40,675 nt of DNA, taken from NCBI GenBank assembly GCA_017560765.1, contig JAFZEI010000084.1:1-40675 (forward strand), written 5' to 3'. Both the position numbers and the translations under genes were made by a program. This document shows, piece after piece, positions 40,618 to 40,675 of this stretch. Numbering within the stretch: the stretch's first letter is position 1; the number at the start of each line of letters is the position of its first letter. The notes under the pieces were generated by a model. That model had not been told where the DNA came from and did no database searches. It was given only the letters and a program-made list of their open reading frames with translations. This stretch comes from Clostridia bacterium. GTDB taxonomy: Bacteria; Bacillota; Clostridia; UBA1212; UBA1255.

Positions 40618-40675
40618 CAAACTCCGTACAAAGCTTTATCGTGCATAAAAAAACGCCGTCGAATCAAGATGCGCA

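Overview
The window looks like a chromosomal segment of a low-G+C, strictly anaerobic Clostridia-type Firmicute, probably a gut commensal. Supporting signs are strong AGGAGG-type ribosome binding sites, TTG and GTG starts, superoxide reductase and flavodiiron oxygen/NO defence, a GGGtGRT protein next to an iron-sulfur scaffold, CotH, LPXTG pili with a class C sortase, and many gene families common in Lachnospiraceae and related groups. The species cannot be named from the sequence alone. No tRNA, rRNA or CRISPR array was seen.

Layout. Bases 1-146 hold the start of a tyrosine integrase running off the left edge. Bases 294-5196 (minus) carry the GGGtGRT/NifU-like pair and two membrane-anchored proteins of unknown function. 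Bases 5313-8159 (plus) are ftsH and a PfkB-type sugar-phosphate kinase. Bases 8279-14039 (minus) are an operon: a large Big_2-repeat surface protein, a GH1 beta-glucosidase and an MBL-fold hydrolase. Bases 14129-20102 (minus) run, in transcription order, Crp/Fnr regulator, four-domain flavodiiron protein, TPR protein, DUF4037 protein, desulfoferrodoxin with a BFD-like tail, thioredoxin and SGNH hydrolase. A divergent ferredoxin gene (20216-20812) faces the regulator. Bases 20819-25606 hold D-lactate dehydrogenase, an AAA ATPase, an acyltransferase and a CotH lipoprotein.

From about 25.6 kb to the right end the sequence becomes accessory. It contains an ATPase/PD-(D/E)XK protein behind a palindromic operator; a G+C-richer sortase-pilus operon (27096-34342) behind five 8-mers spaced exactly 11 bp; a GNAT acetyltransferase with a long leader; an IS200/IS605 relic; a Fic protein; a truncated gene; a G+C-rich DUF3990/DUF3791 toxin-antitoxin-like module; a VbhA-like antitoxin with a truncated Fic partner; and a small sigma-like protein. 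Three copies of one palindromic repeat are scattered through 34.6-39.5 kb.

How it works together. The clearest regulatory logic is in the oxidative/nitrosative stress block. A 16-bp palindrome, TGTTGA-N4-(T/C)CAACA, occurs twice, and in both cases exactly 22 bp upstream of a perfect TATAAT: once before the flavodiiron gene and once before the ferredoxin gene. This is the geometry of class II activation by a Crp/Fnr protein. The second copy also lies in the 5' leader of the regulator itself, so the regulator could activate both targets and repress itself. The pilus operon has its own signal peptidase and sortase, and an intercistronic hairpin separates the abundant pilin from the sortase.
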